From Phycisphaerae bacterium (GTDB lineage Bacteria > Planctomycetota > Phycisphaerae > Sedimentisphaerales > Anaerobacaceae), in contig JAUWBX010000060.1 in assembly GCA_030609625.1 (NCBI GenBank), positions 1 through 8,015 of the forward strand: DNA of 8,015 nt, given 5' to 3'. Below the pieces are notes generated by a model. The model ran no database searches. It was not told where the DNA came from and saw only the letters and a program-made list of their open reading frames with translations. Shown piece by piece: positions 4,678 to 8,015 of the stretch (positions are counted from its first letter, which is position 1; each line of letters starts with the position of its first letter). The position numbers and the translations under genes were made by a program.

Positions 4678-6165
4678 TTATGGAATATCCAGCGGGTCAA
4701 TATCTTTAATTTGCTCGGTATAAACCTTGTATGGATATTTTTTCAGCATCTCGTTGCCGTATTTGGCCAGCAGGGCGTTTCTCTGTTCGTTTACTATTCT
4801 CTCTTTGACACGCTGCTCTATATCACTCGAATATCCTTTTACTTTACCGGGGTTCTTTTCTAATATTTTGATGATTCGCCACTTGATGCTGTTTCGGTAA
4901 AAACCTTTTACCGGCCCTAATATATCGTTGGGGTCGCCTTTCCATAAATCCTTCCAGAACAGTCCTTCGCCGCTGGGATAAGTCTTAAACGGTTTGCCTT
5001 TCTTTTCCAATGAATATTTCTGTCTTACCGACTCGAAGTCCTTACCGCCGTCTAATTCAGCCTTTACCTGCCGGGCTGTTTTAAGGTCCTGACACCAGAT
5101 GAGGTCAATCTTGAGCGTCCTGTCTGTTCTGAATGCTTCCATATTCTTGCCGAAGTAAAGGAGTATCTCATCTGTCGTTGGTTCTTTAATCTCCTTGTAC
5201 TTTTCAGATTTTACTTTAGACAGGAGCCTCCCATCTTCGAACTCTCTTACCTGCTTTAATAGATTTTTATCCTTATCGAATCCGAGCGACTTGGCCTCAG
5301 ATACAAGAAGCGGCACAGTTAAAACCCTCTCTAACAACTGTTTGACACCCTTTGGCGTATTAAGGTTTCTCGGACGGCTCGGCGGGGAGCTCTCGCACAA
5401 AGTATCGAACCAGTCCTTTAACGTTACCTTTCCATTATCATACTCTGCGAGCACAATGTCTTTCTCTTGCGGCGTTAAATCATCTTTTATCTGAGAGATA
5501 CGTATAAATCCTGCCTTGCGTGGCTTCTTGGGACGTTTTAATAGTCTTTCGTGGATTTGAACTGCTTTGGGGAAATTGTTACTTAACTTTTTTACATGAA
5601 GCTTTCGGTATATGTGCCTGTAATACTGGTCAAAAAGACTGCGGGCTTTTGTGCTTTTAAGCATCGCTTCCGCCCTCGCCCGGTCGAGCTTGGGGTTGGC
5701 TTTCATCTTCTGTTTTATTTCTGATTCTGTTATTGTTAATTTGGGCAGCAATTGCTTTTGTAACAATAAGTTTGCAAGCTTTTTTTCCTTGAATTGTTTA
5801 ATCGATGCGCCGAGCGATTCATCTTTGAGAAGCCCAAGTTTGCGGGCCTCGCTAACCATAGCTTTTTCCGCTATCATTTTCATAAGCACTGTTTCTGCAT
5901 CAACCGGTTCAGCTTGCTCGTTGTAACTATCATAGCCACGAGGGTAAAGCTCTGTCATTAGTCTTTTCTCAAGCTCCTGGCTTGTAATGGTGTAATCGCC
6001 AATCCTCGCAACGATATTCGATGGCTCAGCGGATGGTTTAACGACAGACTGTCTCTGGCGGATTGGTTCGCCGGCTGTTTGTGCCCTTGCGGCGCCTAAA
6101 TGGCAAAATACTATTAATAGTCCAATAAAAGCCAAAGCCAATTTGTTCGAAAATAATTTCGTCAT
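4678..6165 (-). CDS. Secreted parvulin/SurA-like peptidyl-prolyl isomerase family protein with degenerate active site
   Basis: This 495-residue exported protein is a probable periplasmic folding factor. A signal peptide is clear: basic MTKLFSNK, a hydrophobic core at 9-23, and an A-x-A cleavage site (A26-R27-A28, cut before Q29). Residues about 51-205 form a SurA_N-like helical region starting IVARIGDYTITSQEL. A second, weaker copy of that opening (AEYDNGKVTLKDW, 240-252) begins another helical segment to about 325. The parvulin-like domain is about 331-438 and ends RIIKILEKNPG. The two histidines usual in parvulin active sites appear replaced by D354 and R430, and the usual GGDLGW motif is not evident, so catalysis is doubtful and a chaperone role is more likely. 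I chose ATG 6165 because GGAGG lies at 6179-6175 with 9-nt spacing and the signal peptide then starts properly; an in-frame ATG at 6222 would bury it. The gene is convergent with the MFS gene and has its own promoter. Confidence 0.8.
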   Translation of the reverse strand: MTKLFSNKLALAFIGLLIVFCHLGAARAQTAGEPIRQRQSVVKPSAEPSNIVARIGDYTITSQELEKRLMTELYPRGYDSYNEQAEPVDAETVLMKMIAEKAMVSEARKLGLLKDESLGASIKQFKEKKLANLLLQKQLLPKLTITESEIKQKMKANPKLDRARAEAMLKSTKARSLFDQYYRHIYRKLHVKKLSNNFPKAVQIHERLLKRPKKPRKAGFIRISQIKDDLTPQEKDIVLAEYDNGKVTLKDWFDTLCESSPPSRPRNLNTPKGVKQLLERVLTVPLLVSEAKSLGFDKDKNLLKQVREFEDGRLLSKVKSEKYKEIKEPTTDEILLYFGKNMEAFRTDRTLKIDLIWCQDLKTARQVKAELDGGKDFESVRQKYSLEKKGKPFKTYPSGEGLFWKDLWKGDPNDILGPVKGFYRNSIKWRIIKILEKNPGKVKGYSSDIEQRVKERIVNEQRNALLAKYGNEMLKKYPYKVYTEQIKDIDPLDIP

Positions 6166-6283
6166 AAGTATTTTCCTCCCTGGCTGGGCGCCGCGGCGAC
6201 TGCAACCATTGAAGAATTTCATCTGGCACCGATTATTTTTTCGGTAGTTTTAGTCCCACCAAATATCATTTCTTGTGGCTTTT

Positions 6284-6312
6284 ATTATAACTTTTTCCTC
6301 GCCATTAGTCAA
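6284..6312 (-). promoter_or_regulatory. Strong sigma70-type promoter of the parvulin-like gene
   Basis: On the minus strand, TTGACT (6312-6307, 5/6) is followed by 17 bp and TATAAT (6289-6284, 6/6). This is close to an ideal housekeeping promoter. The predicted start is near 6277, leaving a leader of about 110 nt before ATG 6165. The leader contains a perfect 10-bp palindrome, CGCCGCGGCG, at 6189-6198. Confidence 0.65.
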
Positions 6313-6366
6313 GTTAAATTATCATTTGATGTGGATAACCAATGAAGATGGGTTCCTGATGACCAA

Positions 6367-6582
6367 CTATGAAGGCTGTATTTCCGGCTTTCTCGTCGGG
6401 ACAACCGGGATAGGTGTCGGAGTGAGTTCAGGGTCAACCTTCCCGAATTTTATTTTCTCACAGGCAGGTTCTGATTTGTTTGATTTTAGTCTTTTACCTG
6501 CATTCGATGCGGTGCGGAAGTATTTTGGCTTGTCTGCTTTTTACGGCCTCAGCAGACCCGACGGATTCTTCTTCGAATTCAA
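6367..6582 (-). pseudogene. Possible broken K/P-rich small gene
   Basis: On the minus strand a frame from TTG 6582 to TAG 6369-6367 would encode 71 residues but is interrupted by an in-frame TAA at 6543-6541 after 13 codons. The open part downstream of the TAA (57 codons) is hydrophilic and Lys/Pro-rich, ending with PTPIPVVPTRKPEIQPS, which looks like a charged linker or tail. It has no good ribosome-binding site: AAGGTG at 6601-6596 lies 13 nt from the TTG. It may be a decayed gene or the fragment of one, or chance. The remainder of 6313-6651 shows nothing else that I can support. Confidence 0.2.
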
Positions 6583-6651
6583 GTATCTAAATCCACACCT
6601 TGATAATTGAAGATTGGAGAAAAACTTGAAAAAATAATCAATAATCAATTC

Positions 6652-7626
6652 TTAGTGTATGACTTTATTGAGAGGATAGGTAATTATACCCGAAGCGCCC
6701 GCCCGCTTTAAAGCCGGTACCAGCGACCGTTCGATTTTATCGTCGATAATCACTTCTATCGCTACGTAATCCGGGTTGGCCAGAGATGAGACAGTCGGGC
6801 TTTTTTCAGCAGGCAATATCTTCAGTATCGACTCTAAGTCGTCCTTTTTTATATTCAACTTCAGGCCGACTTTGCTGCGGGCTTCGATTGCTGCGTTGAG
6901 TAGTATGGAGATATTTTCTATCTTTTTTCGCTTGAATTTATCGTCCCAGGACTTTTTGTTTGCTATCAATCTCGTCGTAGAGGTTATCACGGTGTCTATT
7001 ATCCGCAGATTATTTGCCCGCAGCGATGCGCCGGTCTCAGTAAGCTCGACTATCGCATCCACCAGCCGTTCCTTTATCGTAGCATCGGTCCAACTACCTC
7101 TTTCATACCGTTCTGGCGCGGTGATTACACCTAGTGGTAAGCTAGCCTTTACCTCAGTAGCACCCCAGCTAAATTCCACCGTTACCTTGATATTTTTTTT
7201 TGCGAAATATTTCTTTGTCACGTTGGCCAATTCAGTCGCGACTGTACCACCAGCCAAGTCCTCCGGCTTAGTCACGTCCGACTCATTAGGCACAGCCAAT
7301 ACCCATCTGGTGGGATTGCTCGTGGCTTTGCTGTAGGCAAGTTCACAGACATCCTTTACATCGCAGGCCGCAGGCATACGAGGATCCGATTTGTTTTCCT
7401 CTATCCAGTCATGACCGGTAATGCCAGCGTCAAGAACACCATTTGCAACGTATTTGCTCATTTCTTGGGCACGCAGCATAAGCAGGTTAATCTGCTCGTC
7501 GTCAATAGTCGGCAAATAACTTCTTTCAGAACACAGAATATGGAATCCGGCTTTGCCGAAAAGTTCTATCGTTGCCTTTTGCAAACTGCCTGCGGGAATA
7601 CCTAATTTTAATATCTGTTCTGACAT
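6652..7626 (-). CDS. hisG: ATP phosphoribosyltransferase, long form (histidine biosynthesis step 1)
   Basis: This 324-residue cytoplasmic enzyme joins ATP and PRPP to give phosphoribosyl-ATP, the committed step of histidine synthesis. The N-terminus KLGIPAGSLQ (7-16) and the segment GVLDAGITGHDWI (63-75) are family hallmarks. The phosphate/PRPP-binding region is VELTETGASLRANNLRIID (193-211). Residues about 250-324, ending ASGIITYPLNKVIH, form the C-terminal regulatory domain, so this is the long form, normally hexameric, inhibited by histidine and independent of HisZ. It is longer than the usual 285-300 residues: about 23 extra residues lie between GATEVK (155-160) and LVDAIVE (188-194). ATG 7626 has only a weak ribosome-binding site (AGAG about 9 nt upstream). 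It lies 36 bp downstream of the HhH gene, with which it is probably co-transcribed. No other his gene is in the window. Confidence 0.95.
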   Translation of the reverse strand: MSEQILKLGIPAGSLQKATIELFGKAGFHILCSERSYLPTIDDEQINLLMLRAQEMSKYVANGVLDAGITGHDWIEENKSDPRMPAACDVKDVCELAYSKATSNPTRWVLAVPNESDVTKPEDLAGGTVATELANVTKKYFAKKNIKVTVEFSWGATEVKASLPLGVITAPERYERGSWTDATIKERLVDAIVELTETGASLRANNLRIIDTVITSTTRLIANKKSWDDKFKRKKIENISILLNAAIEARSKVGLKLNIKKDDLESILKILPAEKSPTVSSLANPDYVAIEVIIDDKIERSLVPALKRAGASGIITYPLNKVIH

Positions 7627-7662
7627 CTCAAATCTCTGGCTATTAAATGGTCAATTAACCAC

Positions 7663-8015
7663 TCACTTTTTGCTTTTTCTTTTTTTCGTCTCAGTTTTTT
7701 TGGAAGTAGTTTTGGTTTTTTTCTTCTTTTTGCTCCTGCGTGCTTCACTTTCGCGCAGCAAGAGGGCATAAAACTCATAGCCCTTTTTGGCTGAAATCTG
7801 CTTGGCCAAAAAGCCTCCTATCTCCTGCTCGTCAGCGTCAGGATAGACCAGCTCCTTGCTTATGAGATATTCTATCATTCCTTCGGTAAGCGGTATGGCG
7901 TGGCCTTGCAGAGACGTAAGCATGCAATAATTGACCACGAAATGGCTGGTACCATCCATCTCCTCAAGAAATTGTTTGGCTGGACGTTTGCCAATTTTTT
8001 TCAACGCTTCCAGAC
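7663..8015 (-). CDS. HhH-GPD / endonuclease III-like protein, C-terminal part (start beyond right edge)
   Basis: The frame enters from the right edge and shows the last 116 residues. It opens with LEALKKIGKRPAKQFLEEM, which fits the helix-hairpin-helix of endonuclease III-type proteins, followed by DGTSHFVVNYCMLTSLQGHA and AIPLTEGMIEYLISKEL, as in that superfamily's C-terminal helices. The usual aspartate of the VDTHV motif appears replaced (GTSHFV), and none of the four iron-sulfur cysteines of classic endonuclease III follows. It therefore may not be an active glycosylase-lyase, although the N-terminal half is not visible. The protein ends in a 25-residue Lys/Arg/Thr-rich tail encoded at 7666-7740, probably disordered and possibly binding nucleic acid. 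A TTG at 8004 could be mistaken for a start, but the frame continues upstream with matching sequence. It is the upstream partner of hisG on this strand. Confidence 0.6.
   Translation of the reverse strand, partial: LEALKKIGKRPAKQFLEEMDGTSHFVVNYCMLTSLQGHAIPLTEGMIEYLISKELVYPDADEQEIGGFLAKQISAKKGYEFYALLLRESEARRSKKKKKTKTTSKKTETKKRKSKK

Noticed and set aside
6166..6222. ATG 6222 as the start of the parvulin-like gene
   Set aside because: It would place 19 residues before a well-formed signal peptide, whereas ATG 6165 has GGAGG at proper spacing. It is kept only as a speculative second start.
6275..6610. Plus-strand frame of 111 codons beginning with GTG
   Set aside because: It has no ribosome-binding site, overlaps the strong minus-strand promoter at 6284-6312, and its Gly/Ser/Phe-rich product looks like an antisense reading of the K/P-rich minus-strand frame.
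6776..7336. Plus-strand frame of 186 codons
   Set aside because: It lies wholly antisense to hisG, whose motifs and full-length domain order are clear.

Overview
This window reads as bacterial chromosome of moderate GC, with ordinary gene density and mostly housekeeping content. The protein set suggests a planctomycete, perhaps of the Phycisphaerae/Sedimentisphaerales type: a short M48 protease starting SGLFYNLGKKVG, an endonuclease III-like HhH protein with no iron-sulfur cysteines and a Lys-rich tail, and an oxidoreductase / TIM-barrel / nucleoside-symporter-like MFS cassette. This assignment rests on recalled family resemblance and is an inference.

Layout, left to right. Positions 1-167 (minus) hold the N-terminus of an unrecognised protein that runs off the left edge. 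Its likely ribosome-binding site lies inside a small perfect hairpin. Divergent from it is an M48 zinc metalloprotease (331-1068, plus). Next comes a plus-strand cassette: a Gfo/Idh/MocA oxidoreductase (1394-2413), a xylose-isomerase-like TIM-barrel protein (2576-3394) and a 12-helix MFS permease (3422-4606). The oxidoreductase is bracketed by two 115-bp, 96% identical, non-coding palindromic elements. A strong inverted repeat at 4626-4664 separates the cassette from a convergent, secreted parvulin/SurA-like protein (4678-6165, minus). That gene has a clear sigma70-type promoter at 6284-6312. Positions 6313-6651 hold no intact gene, only a K/P-rich reading frame broken by a stop. At the right end, on the minus strand, are hisG (6652-7626) and, just upstream of it, the C-terminal part of an HhH-GPD-like protein (7663-8015).

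How the genes work together. The three plus-strand genes are probably one catabolic unit: import of a sugar, polyol or nucleoside-like compound (MFS), NAD(P)-linked oxidation (Gfo/Idh/MocA) and isomerisation or epimerisation (TIM barrel). The substrate cannot be read from sequence. HisG catalyses the first step of histidine synthesis. The parvulin-like protein probably acts as an envelope folding factor.

The most notable signal is the pair of repeat elements. Each has terminal inverted repeats, flanking 8-10 bp direct repeats that look like target-site duplications, and two inner 27-nt hairpin units that differ by compensatory base changes. They look like non-autonomous mobile elements. One sits between a plausible promoter and the oxidoreductase start. 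The other sits exactly after the oxidoreductase stop codon. I see no clearly new multi-gene system.
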